From Leptodactylus fallax (Eukaryota > Chordata > Amphibia > Anura > Leptodactylidae), in the NCBI GenBank assembly GCA_947044405.1, contig CAMRHE010000648.1, forward strand, positions 655,370 through 719,369: a stretch of 64,000 bases of DNA. The letters run 5' to 3'. Made by a program: the position numbers and the translations under genes. Below the pieces are notes generated by a model. The model made no database searches, had not been told where the DNA came from, and saw nothing but the letters and a program-made list of their open reading frames with translations. Below are positions 49,361-58,806 of this stretch, piece by piece; within the stretch, counting starts at the first letter, position 1; each line of letters opens with the position of its first letter.

Positions 49361-51066
49361 TAAGGCCCCACGTTGTGGAAAATTCAATTTATAATCCGTA
49401 TGCAAATGAGCAGTTTGGGGCAACCAGGATATGGCTGTATCTGCCAGAGCACTTACATTTGCCTATATCCAAAGATATAAACCCTTTGAGTGTTGATGTA
49501 AATTAGGGTCTACTAGCCATGTGGGCGGTAACACTGGTTTCTCTGGGGATGGGTTCTCTGTGTTGTATGTCATACATGGTTACCGCCCACTTGACTAGTA
49601 TACCCAATTTGAATCAACGCTAAAAGAGCTTATATCTTTGGAATGGCTGGATGGATTTTGATAAACAAAGCATCAAAATGCTCAGGGTGACAGCTATCAG
49701 ATTATATGTAATTGGACTTTTTAGAGCTGGTGACGGGTCCTCTTTAGCCTTCCTCTGTTTCAGGCATCATCTACAACACTACTCCAGCACTGGCAATATT
49801 CTGCCGTAAACAAATATGAGCCTTTGATTGACACATTGGCCAAATAATTATCCTAAAGTATCTAGAGTGAGTAAAAGGTTAATGTTTAGCTTATTGTGGG
49901 CTGACAATCTGATGTATCCTAATCCTATCCTAATATCATCTTATTTTGCTTACAACCCATCTAATGAAAGACATAATGCGGATCTATGCATCTAACCAAA
50001 AATGGACTATTATGGATGAAAGGCAGGCAAGAGAATATGGTGAAAGAAAGCCATTTATGGAGCATATATTCTGTACTTGTTAAATGTTCATATTGTAAAA
50101 TGTGCCTTGGCAGGAAAGTATGATGATTATGGCTGCTTCTTTATGTGTACACACAGACACAAACTCCATTGCAGTTTTATGTGAGGCCATAAATACAGCT
50201 CCTGTTATTACTCCAGCAGCAGCCACTTAAGTAAATATCCCCCTTATCATTTTACTGTGAGGTCCTATGAGGTTCTGCACACAATTATTAGATTTTACGC
50301 ACATTTCTTGAAAAAAATTCGGGAAGCTATTTTTCAACAGAGATTGCTTTCCGGTCAATTTAGCATAAATGGTTACATCAAACAGATATTTATTCTTTAT
50401 AAAATCTTCCGGCTTTCAGGAAATGTTTAATGGTTTCAAAGGAAAGTGTCGGCGCAAAAATAAATGTTTTTCACAATTTCTTAAACTCCTGTCCATTTTT
50501 TGTTATGCATGAAAAGGAATAGCCAATGAATGGACATTGTCTGTTGGATGCCTATACATTGCTGCCTATGCTATAATTGCAGTCTATGAGTCCACACAAT
50601 GGTGAAACTTCTCTCATAAATTATGGAAATACATGGAAAGGACTCTCACCACATAAAGCCTAACATCACTGTAGTAATGGTATACACATAGTGTAGTTAG
50701 TATTATATACCTTTACAGATTCTAGGATTATTCATTTCCATACAGGACGATTGTAATATATTCTGTATAGAAGAGATGGTCAACCAGTCATACTATGGCG
50801 GTCTCAGATTTGGCCCTTGAGTTTGACATGTGTTCTATTATACACATACAGATCCAGACACATGCTGGTCTTATTTTGGATGATGCCCTGTGCAGTACCT
50901 TTCGTCATACATGGTGTAATATCATACAGTGTACTAATAACTATACCATACAATGCATAATTATGAGTGCCAAATAATACTTCTATATACAGTTGTCACC
51001 TAAATAACAAAGCCATACACTGCACAGTGCCTAAGTAGCAATGTAATGTAGTATCTGTGTAAAACC
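49361..51066. other. Intergenic stretch with a foldback repeat
   Basis: 49465-49748 holds a long inverted repeat and a T2-like right end (separate entry). The remainder to 51066 is AT-rich with no gene, RNA gene or element that I can name. Confidence 0.45.
49465..49644. repeat. Foldback repeat with 67-bp arms
   Basis: The arm 49465-49532 (ATCCAAAGATATAAACCCTT to GTGGGCGGTAAC) is matched in reverse complement by 49578-49644 at roughly three positions in four, with a 45-base centre. About 80 bases further on, AGGACCCGTCACCAGCTC in reverse (ending at 49745) is a T2-like end TAAAGAGGACC, so the foldback may be the core of a larger MITE whose left end is lost. Confidence 0.6.
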
Positions 51067-51620
51067 AGTTGTGGTCAAAATTTTGAGAATTGAGAATGGT
51101 CATCCAAAGAAGAAATGATGAGCACGGCCATGAGCCCTGTCTCATACCAGCAATAAGCATCCTGAGACCATTCATGTGTGGGGTTGCTTTTATTAGGCAA
51201 TTTTGCCTAATAATACTGCCATGATAAAAGAATGGTGTCTAAACACCCTCCAAGACCAACTTCTCCCAACCATCCAGAAGCAATTTGGTGATCAACAATG
51301 CTTTTCCAAGTATGATGGAGTACCACGTCACAAGGTAAAAAATCATAGCTAAGGCTAGGTTCACATCTGCGTCGGAAACTCCGCCAGAAATCGTCGAAAA
51401 GTCTTGCACGGAGAAATTCGACAGACACCCGGCGGACCCTGTTAACATCTATGCATTCTGTGTGTAACTGCTTTGTTAGCGGATGGGCTTTCCGTTGTTT
51501 GGGTCCCCTGTTGGACCTCAATGACAGAGAGACTAGCGCAAGTGTGAACCTAGTCTTAGTGGTTCGGTGAAGCATCCCAGATCTCAATCTGATTTTGGTT
51601 AATCCTCAAAAGGTGGGTGG
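51067..51620 (+). pseudogene. Fragment of a Tc1/mariner-superfamily transposase, split by a MITE
   Basis: The left edge has CAGTTGTGGTCAAAATTTTG, a plausible terminal repeat. Plus-strand translation gives HPETIHVWGCF, then CLNTLQDQLLPTIQKQFGD and FFQYDGVPRHK, matching the region of Tc1/mariner transposases around the second catalytic Asp (FQQDGAP.H). After the MITE at 51349-51559, SWFGEASQ resumes where WFGEHQI-type sequence is expected. Stops are present. It belongs to a different family from copies A-F. Confidence 0.6.
51349..51559. mobile_element. MITE (211 bp), GGCTAGGTTCACAC type
   Basis: The left end CTAAGGCTAGGTTCACATCT and the right end, in reverse, CTAAGACTAGGTTCACACTT form a 23-bp inverted repeat with three mismatches. 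It interrupts a transposase relic whose translation resumes on the far side. A shorter relative is at 44769-44878. Confidence 0.7.
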
Positions 51621-51639
51621 ACAAAAAAAAACACAGAAG

Positions 51640-52034
51640 GGGGCTGAGTGATCTCACTGTTATCTACAGCTCTGCCTGCAGGACAATCAGTTCAGCCAAT
51701 TCAATTTGCTGATAAAGGCCCGGACAGAGTGAAATATCTATGTAAACACAAAGATAACACTGAATCTGTTCTCTAGAAGCATGGCAAGTGTTCTACACAA
51801 ACCTGTGTAATGTAATATACATTTACTGTGGATATTATTTGATCTGCATTACTGCATCTACTAATCATAATATAATAATCTCTCATGGTAAAGGCAAAGT
51901 CTATATTGTGTTACTTCATAGTGTCCTGTTCATCAAACAGTCAAAGACACCCACCAGCTTGTGGAAGAATACAGGAAGTGAGAAGAAGAGACAGCAGGCA
52001 AAGCTGCTCAAACAGGGAGATGAGAAAACCCCCG
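51640..52034. mobile_element. Left part of a T2-like MITE interrupted by the LTR retrotransposon
   Basis: 51730-52033 parallels 37370-37580 (TACAGGAAGTGAGA, AGACAGCAGGCAAAGCTGCT, GGGAGATGAGAAAACCCC). The element's last bases CCCCTTAA appear on the other side of the retrotransposon at 58807-58814. The two halves show that the LTR element inserted into the terminal repeat of this MITE. Confidence 0.65.
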
Positions 52035-52907
52035 TGTGAAAGATCCTCAGTGCGCCAACATCGCTTTGGCTCACACCTGAGTCTTCTTTCATATAAAACC
52101 ACACTCACTGCCAGTGAGTGCCGGGTTCACAAGATAAATACAAGACAAGCTTTCTAAATTTTAGATATTTATTAACCCCTAAATGGGTCGGTATTAACAT
52201 CTAACACATGCAGTTCAGAACAGATATGCAGATATATACAAGCATTAACAGTTACTAGTTACAAGATACAGTGCAATAAAATAAAAGGGACTAAAATTGA
52301 AATAATTACTTTACCACGCATCTCCGTGATGTGGCTCTATAATCCAACACTCACACATGCTCTGGTATGTGTGAATAACCCAGTGGAGGCTTCTTGGCAT
52401 GTGGCATACAACAATCCAGCCTGCATGCTCTTCAAAGTGGTCTCTCTGTAAAAACTCTGTAGTCTGTGATGGTCTCAGCCCAATCTCTATAGTGTTCTCT
52501 TGTAGTCCCAGCATAATCTCCTCTCACTGACCTCTTACCTCATCTTATATACCCTTTATGTCACCTCCCAGAATGAGGTCACCGGCAACAGCAAGTCTGA
52601 TGGATTAATGCACTCAAGTCCAGATTCTTTGTAAAGAGCTGAGACCAAGTGAAATGATACAATGTTATCAGCCATATCTGATCTACCAGTGCAGGCTGCA
52701 CCATGCATGTTTCTTTGATCACTCAGGACTGTGTAGGAATTCAATGGAGCCCTGCTGGGATGGATACAAAGCCCTATTGTTCCAGTCCGGCCACTATTAG
52801 CAATATACCTATGATTATGGCTGCGCACCTTATGAGTAAAGAGATACGCTACCCAGAGACCAAAATACAGCTTTGAGTTATAGCCATATTTAAGCGGAAT
52901 CAACACA
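52035..52907 (-). repeat. 3' LTR of the Gmr1-like element
   Basis: On the minus strand it runs TGTGTTGATTCCGC to GATCTTTCACA, with TG...CA ends. A TATATAAG box sits at 52544-52551 and AATAAA at 52168-52173 (minus), so U3 is about 52550-52907 and R extends from about 52520 to about 52150. Confidence 0.92.
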
Positions 52908-52918
52908 CCTCCCCCTTT
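52908..52918 (-). promoter_or_regulatory. Polypurine tract of the Gmr1-like element
   Basis: AAAGGGGGAGG on the minus strand lies immediately before the 3' LTR. It is the plus-strand DNA primer used in reverse transcription. The pol stop codon TAA (52917-52919) touches it. Confidence 0.8.
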
Positions 52919-53180
52919 AGATGGGGCTTGTAGGAAGTAGGGACCTGTGTCCCTCTTCTGAGAGCACATCTGCAGCTTCACCGCGCCGGGATAGGCCGTC
53001 TGCATTGCCATGGGCCTGGCCGGGCTTGTGGCGAATGTCGAAATTGTATTGCTGGAGCACCAGGCTCCAGCGCAACAATCGCCCATTCTGACCTGCGATA
53101 CGCTTTATCCAGATCAGAGGGTTGTGGTCCGTCACCACTGTGAAGTGGCGCCCATACAAGTAAGGCTGCAGATGCTGCAG
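52917..53180 (-). pseudogene. RNase H C-terminal part of Gmr1-like pol
   Basis: The frame shows YGRHFTVVTDHNPLIWI (the TDH motif of Gypsy RNase H) and HKPGQAHGNADGLSR (the H-x-x-N-x-AD-x-LSR motif that closes RNase H). The preceding RNase H segment (LQTDASTYGLGAVLSQ) is in another frame upstream, so a frameshift lies near 53170-53210. Pol ends here with no integrase downstream, consistent with the Gmr1 order. Confidence 0.85.
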
Positions 53181-54060
53181 GGCCCAAACAATTGCCAGGC
53201 CACCTCCCGCAGCAGAAGCTTTCTACTGAGGTACTGCACTGGGTGCTCTTGCCCCGCTGAGTCAATCTGGCTCAGCACGGCACCGAGACCATAGGTGCTG
53301 GCATCGGTCTGTAATACAAGTGGACGAGATTCATCGTACGCTTGAAGTACAGGACCGCTTGCCAGGGCTGCCTTCAGGGCCTGGAAGGAGTGCTCACAGG
53401 TATCCGTCCATTGGATGGTTTGCGGCAACTTCTTCTTGGTGAGGTCTGTCAGAGGAGCAGCAAGGGCACTATAGTTCGGGACGAACTTCCTGTAGTACCC
53501 TGCTGTGCCCAGGAAAGACATCACCTGTCGCTTGGTTCGGGGGGTTGGCCATGTGGTGATTGCCTCCAACTTCTCAGGCTCTGGCCTCAAAGTTCCCCCA
53601 CCCACCCGATGTCCCAGGTACTGGACCTCACGCATGCCCAGTTGACACTTCTCTGGTTTGATGGTCAAGCCCGCGTGGTGAACCCGCCTCAACACCTGCG
53701 CCAGGTGTTGTAGGTGTTCTTCCCAAGTGGAGCTGAAGACGGCGATATCATCTAGGTATGCAGCTGCAAACCCTTCACATCCCGACAGCAGGGAATTGAC
53801 CATCCTTTGAAAAGTGGCAGGGGCATTTTTCATGCCGAACGGCATGACAGTGAACTCATACAGTCCGAAGGGAGTGGTAAAGGCCGACCGTTCCCGTGCC
53901 TCTGGGGATAGGGGAATTTGCCAGTATCCCCGGCTCAAGTCCATGATGGACAGATACTGAGCCTTACCTAACGAGTCTAGTAAATCATCGATGCGTGGCA
54001 TGGGATACGCATCATCAACTGTAACCGCATTGAGCTCCCTGTAGTCCACACAGAACCGGG
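53170..54060 (-). pseudogene. Reverse transcriptase core and RNase H N-terminus of Gmr1-like pol
   Basis: The motifs run in the standard RT order: VDYRELNAVT, MDLSRGYWQIPL, TPFGLYEFTVMPFGMKNAP, then the catalytic AAAYLDDIAVF (YLDD at about 53750), then YLGHRV and FLGTAGYYRKFVPNYS. RNase H begins with LVLQTDASTYGLGAVLSQ. It is open for about 300 codons. A one-base change near 54035-54050 separates it from the RT N-terminus, which is fused to integrase in the neighbouring frame. The apparent start codon here is a GTG within the RT domain. Confidence 0.9.
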
Positions 54061-55703
54061 TGGTCCGATCTTTGTTTAGGTACCAGGACTACAGGCGAGG
54101 CCGATGCACTGTGGGAGGGCTGAATCACCCCCATTTCCAGCATCTCGCCGATCTCCTTATGTATTTGGGCCCGTACTTCCGAGGAGACGCGATATGGCGG
54201 TCGCCGGATAGGGGCATGATTCCCGGTATCCACGTGGTGGATGGTCTGGTCAGTTCTCCCTGGCTTTCCGGAAAACAGACCGGGGAGGGCGCACAGAACA
54301 CTGTTAAGTTGTGACCTTTGGGTCTCAGTCAGTAGGGGGTTTAACTGCGCTTCCTGGGGTGACCTTCCCTCCCATAACTGAGTGAGCATGTCCACAAGGT
54401 CTTCCTCTTCGCCCTCCTCTAGCAGACTACATACGGGAAAGGCAGTGGCTTCCCTGTCATGATGATCTTTCATCATGTTAACATGGAAGACCTTGTGCCT
54501 GTTCCGGCGTGGGTCAATGGTAACCAGGTAGTTGACGCAGTTGACCTGCCGGTGCACAACGTATGGACCAGACCATTTGGCCTGAAGCTTATCCTTGGGC
54601 TCAGGGACTAGAACCCATACCTTCTGCCCCGGCTGGTATATCCTCTCGCGAGCATTCTGATCATACCAGCGTTTCTGGTCGGTCTGAACCTGGACCATGT
54701 TGTCATGCACCAGCTGCGCCATCGTCTGCATTCGGTCACGGAATCGCAGGACATACTCCACGACTGGCACACCCTGGATAGCGGCGTCTCCTTCCCAGGA
54801 TTCCTTCACTAGAGCTAGGGGCCCACGGACACGTCTCCCATACAAGAGCTCAAAGGGGGAGAACCCAGTGGAGGCTTGAGGCACCTCCCGGTGCGGGAGA
54901 TAAGGCTCCCAGTCGCTCCCATGGGACTCGACTAACATCCGAAGCATCTGCTTTAGAGTGCCATTGAACCGTTCACACAGGCCATTGGTCTGCGGGTGAT
55001 ACGGGCTGGACACCAGATGTTGCACCTCGGTTATCTTACATAGGCCTTGCATCAGGGCAGACATGAACTGGGTACCTTGGTCTGTGAGCATCTCTCTGGG
55101 AAACCCAACACGGGAGAAGTTGCCTACCAGAGCCTTGGCCACTACATCAGCCCGGGTAGATGACAGTGCGACGGCTTCTGGGTATCGAGTAGCGTAGTCT
55201 ACTACCGTTAAGATGAAGCGTTTACCGGAGCAGCTAGGGATGGACAGGGGTCCAATAAGGTCCACAGCCACTCGCTGGAAAGGTTCGACTATGATCGGCA
55301 TAGGCACCAGCGGAGCTTTGGAGCTTTGCCCCGCCTTGCCCATCTTTTGACACGCGTCACATGAACGGCAGTATCCAGCTACGTCCTTCCCCAGATTAGG
55401 CCAGTAGAATAAGTGGCTAAGGCGAGATTTGGTCTTGGCAATCCCTAAGTGACCGGCCAATGGAATGTCATGAGCGATCCGCAACAACTCTCTCCGGTAA
55501 GGTTGGGGTACCACTAACTGTCTCTCATTTAGCTGACCTTCCTCCCCCTGGGTGGGTATCGGTTCCCAATATAGCCTCCCGTGATCCCAGTAGACTCGGG
55601 CCTTGTCAGACTCCGAGGGTGGTTGAGCGGCACGCTCCCTCAATATGGCCAGACTAGGGTCAGCTTGGACAGCTTCTCTGAACTCTTGGCTGGAGTGCGA
55701 CAA
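54015..55703 (-). CDS. Integrase fused upstream of the reverse transcriptase N-terminus (Gmr1-type pol)
   Basis: An uninterrupted 562-codon frame. Residues 78-118 carry the HHCC zinc-binding module (H78, H85, C115, C118, with CRSCDACQK). The integrase core has VAVDLIGPL (D148), MLTDQGTQF (D208) and LCERFNGTL (E244), a D-59-D-35-E triad. A GPY/F-type module follows (KWSGPYVVHR, near 380). After about residue 450 the frame continues into the RT N-terminus (GKPGRTDQTIHHVDTGNHAP, EMLEMGVIQPSHSASASPVV). Integrase therefore precedes RT in one frame, unlike ordinary Gypsy elements. The codon at the 5' edge is TTG and is not a true start; this is a piece of a polyprotein. Confidence 0.93.
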   Translation of the reverse strand: MSHSSQEFREAVQADPSLAILRERAAQPPSESDKARVYWDHGRLYWEPIPTQGEEGQLNERQLVVPQPYRRELLRIAHDIPLAGHLGIAKTKSRLSHLFYWPNLGKDVAGYCRSCDACQKMGKAGQSSKAPLVPMPIIVEPFQRVAVDLIGPLSIPSCSGKRFILTVVDYATRYPEAVALSSTRADVVAKALVGNFSRVGFPREMLTDQGTQFMSALMQGLCKITEVQHLVSSPYHPQTNGLCERFNGTLKQMLRMLVESHGSDWEPYLPHREVPQASTGFSPFELLYGRRVRGPLALVKESWEGDAAIQGVPVVEYVLRFRDRMQTMAQLVHDNMVQVQTDQKRWYDQNARERIYQPGQKVWVLVPEPKDKLQAKWSGPYVVHRQVNCVNYLVTIDPRRNRHKVFHVNMMKDHHDREATAFPVCSLLEEGEEEDLVDMLTQLWEGRSPQEAQLNPLLTETQRSQLNSVLCALPGLFSGKPGRTDQTIHHVDTGNHAPIRRPPYRVSSEVRAQIHKEIGEMLEMGVIQPSHSASASPVVLVPKQRSDHPVLCGLQGAQCGYS

Positions 55704-55744
55704 AAGAGAGGTGTATGTTACATAGCTGCCGGACTCTTCCGGCT

Positions 55745-56398
55745 CTAGGGTGGGGAATTTGTCAAGGTGGTCTCAGTAATGCGTCCGAGCGACGGAGGGA
55801 CCGGTGCAGAGGCTGGAAGACTTTCCACCCCTTTGGCACTTTGACTGCGGGTAACCACCGCAATACCAGCAGTCCGTCCTACATCCGGACCGTCACTGAG
55901 AGCCCAGAGAGACACCGAACCACCTGGTACAACATTCACAGTTTCATGGCAGACATTTGCAATATCATTAACAGCATTGGTTTTATCACACTGAGCTGGA
56001 GGGAGGACTGGCAGACATAGAGACACAGACTGGGGGGGTGAGGCCCCCCCAGATGTGGGCAGGTCTACAGTCCAGTCCTCACTCTGCTCCTTTACACCTA
56101 CATTAATCCCAGATACATTAGAATTAGCATTTTCACAAACTGTATGAGGAGACAGTTCAGAGGGAGGGTTGTCAGCATATTGGCACACCATAGGCCCCAA
56201 ATCTGTCCCCAACAGTACATTGGCAGGCAACTCAGACATCACTCCCACATCCCGCATTCCTTTCCCTGCACCCCAGTCTAAATGAACACAAGCCATGGGT
56301 ATAGTAAAACGTTCCAGTCCAATACCCCGTAGGGTCAGAGTTTTTCCCGGGAATAATACTGTCTGGGGGGACCAAATCTGGTTGTACCAGCGTGACAT
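55745..56398 (-). pseudogene. Protease C-terminal half and linker of Gmr1-like pol
   Basis: It reads FPGKTLTLRGIG and then LPANVLLGTDLGPM, the LLGxD motif near the C-terminus of retroviral-type aspartic proteases. A linker of about 150 residues without recognised motifs follows. It joins the DTGA-containing half across a shift in an A5 run near 56340, and the integrase frame across a further shift near 55710-55745. Confidence 0.75.
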
Positions 56399-56795
56399 CT
56401 GCCCCAGTGTCCCGGAATCCCATCACCACTTTGTCCCCCACAGTGACCTGTTGACGGTTAGCATTAAGCTGGGGCCCCTCCCTCGCAACCAGATACACAG
56501 ATGGGCCGGCCGCTGTAGTTTGGGGAGCAGGGGGGTTCCTAGGGCGGTTGGGGCAGTCTCGTTGTAAATGTCCCGTTTGATTACAGGTGTGGCACCGCCT
56601 GATCTCTCCCTGGGGTATGAGAGAGGTCGCCGGGGAGCTCAGAGCTCGAGGGGCAGGGGATGCATAGGAACCTCCCGGGACAGAGTTTGGCCTACCCCAC
56701 CTGGAAGCAGAGGGCTGTGGTGACCTCCAGCTTGGTTCAGGATTCCCTGGGACAGATTGTGTCTTACCCCTCCTCCAGCCAGCAACTTCCACGGC
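56340..56795 (-). pseudogene. Nucleocapsid zinc knuckle and protease N-terminal half of the Gmr1-like element
   Basis: CHTCNQTGHLQRDC (56553-56594) is a CX2CX4HX4C zinc knuckle that packages RNA. About 45 residues later GFRDTGADVTLVQPDL contains the aspartic protease active site DTGA (Asp at 56409-56411). The frame differs by one from both the Gag capsid upstream (shift near 56795) and the rest of the protease (shift near 56340). Confidence 0.85.
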
Positions 56796-57730
56796 AACTG
56801 GTTGGCAACATAACGATCCGCCATTGCTGCGGCTGTTTCAAGGTCCTTGGGCTCTCGGTCCAAGAGGTATTTTTGCACTTCCTCGGTACAAATGTTCAAG
56901 AACTGCTCTTGAAGCATGAGGTCTGCAAGGCTTTCTTGTGAGGTGACGGACTTGCCCTCCGTCCACTCCCGGAACCACACGCGCAGCTGGGCCGCTGTAT
57001 CCTCATGGCTCTCTGAAGGCTTTTTCTGCAGTCCTTGGAACCTTCGACGGTATAGCTCCGGCGTGAGTTGGTACCTCCGGATCAGCGCTGCTTTAACAGA
57101 CTCATAGTCCTGGTCAACTGGCAAATTGGCGTAAGTGTCCAGGGCTTTTCCCCTCAACCGGGAAGCCAGGCAACAGACCCAATCCGTCTGTGGTAGCTGA
57201 TACTGCTTACACACTTTCTCAAAGGCCCGCAAGAACGAGTCCAAATCCCCGTTTGTTTCAAGGATTGGAAAGTCCTCGGATCGGAGCCTTGGTACTTGGG
57301 CTTCTGGAGTGTGTGCAGTGACAGACGGTGCCTGCTGGGAGAGCTCCATTCTTTTGAGCTCAAGCTGATACTGCCGCTCAGCCTGCCGTTCTGCTGCCTG
57401 CCGTTCTCGTTCTGTAGCTTCACGATCGGCCTGCCGTTCTACAGCTTCCTGAAAGCGGCACATCACCTGCAGGTATGTGTTAGGGTCACTGGTGCCTACT
57501 TGCTGCAGGACCATTTGCCAGTGTGAAGCCATTCCTCCCACAAGGCTGGGGTTACTGGCCTCTCCTGGTGAAGTAATCCTTGGGACCGGGCTGCTTGCTG
57601 CACTTCCTGGCCTAGCCCCAAAATCAGGACTCTGCATAGCTGTGGCTGCCTCCATTTCAGCCATACGCTCAGGATCTCCAAAAGCCTGGTTCAGCAGTTC
57701 TGGAGATCTGCTTCTGAGCCCATTAGCCAT
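56639..57730 (-). CDS. Gag (capsid with SCAN-like C-terminal domain) of the Gmr1-like element
   Basis: I take the ATG of MANGLRSRSPELLNQ at 57730 as start, about 200 bases inside the 5' LTR. A glutamate/arginine-rich helix (VERQADREATERERQAAERQ) suggests a coiled coil. Residues 227-312 (56795-57052) read YRRRFQGLQKKPSESHEDTA, then LADLMLQEQFLNICTEEVQK, then a DLETAAAMADRYV segment. This follows the SCAN domain pattern (F..RFR, LLVLEQFL..LPEELQ, A..L.E). From the literature, the SCAN domain of vertebrate zinc-finger proteins derives from the capsid of Gmr1-like elements, so the match is expected. Past about 56795 this frame leaves the true reading frame and the tail to 56639 is spurious. Confidence 0.88.
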   Translation of the reverse strand: MANGLRSRSPELLNQAFGDPERMAEMEAATAMQSPDFGARPGSAASSPVPRITSPGEASNPSLVGGMASHWQMVLQQVGTSDPNTYLQVMCRFQEAVERQADREATERERQAAERQAERQYQLELKRMELSQQAPSVTAHTPEAQVPRLRSEDFPILETNGDLDSFLRAFEKVCKQYQLPQTDWVCCLASRLRGKALDTYANLPVDQDYESVKAALIRRYQLTPELYRRRFQGLQKKPSESHEDTAAQLRVWFREWTEGKSVTSQESLADLMLQEQFLNICTEEVQKYLLDREPKDLETAAAMADRYVANQLPWKLLAGGGVRHNLSQGILNQAGGHHSPLLPGGVGQTLSREVPMHPLPLEL

Positions 57731-57913
57731 CCACTGGTATTTGCCAAATAAAAGATAGGATAGAATACAAAGAGTAAGGGAGGGGAACAGCACTGTATCA
57801 AACTTTCACTGTATCTTAATGCTTGCTTTAATACCAAGCTTGTCTCATAGGATTACTACAATCCCCAGCGTGTGAGTGATAAAGGTCACCAACACACACT
57901 GTTTATCCTAAGA

Positions 57914-57932
57914 TCCCACTACGCTGCCACCA
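57914..57932 (-). promoter_or_regulatory. Primer binding site, tRNA-Leu type
   Basis: One base inside the 5' LTR the minus strand reads TGGTGGCAGCGTAGTGGGAT. The 3' end of tRNA-Leu(AAG) predicts TGGTGGCAGCG followed by GTGGGAT, which matches apart from a two-base TA insertion. Minus-strand strong-stop DNA would start here. Confidence 0.6.
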
Positions 57933-57933
57933 A

Positions 57934-58806
57934 TGTGAAAGATCCTCAGTGCGCCAACACCGCTTTGGCTCACACCTGAGTCTTCTTTCATATAAAACCA
58001 CACTCACCGACAGTGAGTGCCGGGTTCACAAGATAAATACAAGACAAGCTTTCTAAATTTTAGATATTTATTAACCCCTAAATGGGTCGGTATTAACATC
58101 TAACACATGCAGTTCAGAACAGATATGCAGATATATACAAGCATTAATAGTTACTAGTTACAAGATACAGTGCAATGAAATAAAAGGGACTAAAATTGAA
58201 ATAATTACTTTACCACGCATCTCCTTGATGTGGCTCTATAATCCAACACTGACACATGCTCTGGTATGTGTGAATAACCCAGTGGAGGCTTCTTGGCATG
58301 TGGCATACAACAATCCAGCCTGCATGCTCTTCACAGTGGTCTCTCTGTAAAAACTCTGTAGTCTGTGATGGTCTCAGCCCAATCTCTATAGTGTTCTCTT
58401 GTAGTCCCAGCATAATCTCCTGTCACTGACCTCTTACCTCATCTTATATACCCTTTATGCCACCTCCCAGAATGAGTTCACCGGCAACAGCAAGTCTGAT
58501 GGATTAATGCACTCAAGTCCAGATTCTTTGTAAAGAGCTGAGACCAAGTGAAATGATACAATGTTATCAGCCATATCTGATCTACCAGTGCAGGCTGCAC
58601 CATGCATGTTTCTTTGATCACTCAGGACTGTGTAGGAATTCAATGGAGCCCTGCTGGGATGGATACAAAGCCCTATTGTTCCAGTCCGGCCACTATTAGC
58701 AATATACCTATGATTATGGCTGCGCACCTTATGAGTAAAGAGATACGCTACCCAGAGACCAAAATACAGCTTTGAGTTATAGCCATATTTAAGCGGAATC
58801 ATCACA
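57934..58806 (-). repeat. 5' LTR of the Gmr1-like element
   Basis: It is 873 bp, exactly the length of the other LTR, and differs at about a dozen positions (for example at the sites corresponding to 52061, 52334, 52436 and 52903). The minus-strand promoter TATATAAG is at 58443-58450 and AATAAA at 58067-58072. Confidence 0.92.

Larger units (their letters stand above)
52035..58806 (-). mobile_element. Complete Gmr1-clade Ty3/Gypsy LTR retrotransposon (6,772 bp)
   Basis: Two LTRs of 873 bp bound a minus-strand gag-protease-integrase-RT-RNase H region. The primer site lies next to the right LTR and the polypurine tract next to the left one, confirming minus orientation. Flanking CCCC on both sides (52030-52033 and 58807-58810) is consistent with a 4-5 bp target duplication, in the tip of a T2-like MITE. 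Integrase before RT is the hallmark of the Gmr1 group of deuterostome Gypsy elements. The LTRs differ at about a dozen sites, so insertion is fairly recent. The coding region has several frameshifts and is not functional as read. Confidence 0.92.

Noticed and set aside
53342..53713. 123-codon plus-strand frame within the LTR element
   Set aside because: Antisense shadow of the reverse transcriptase.
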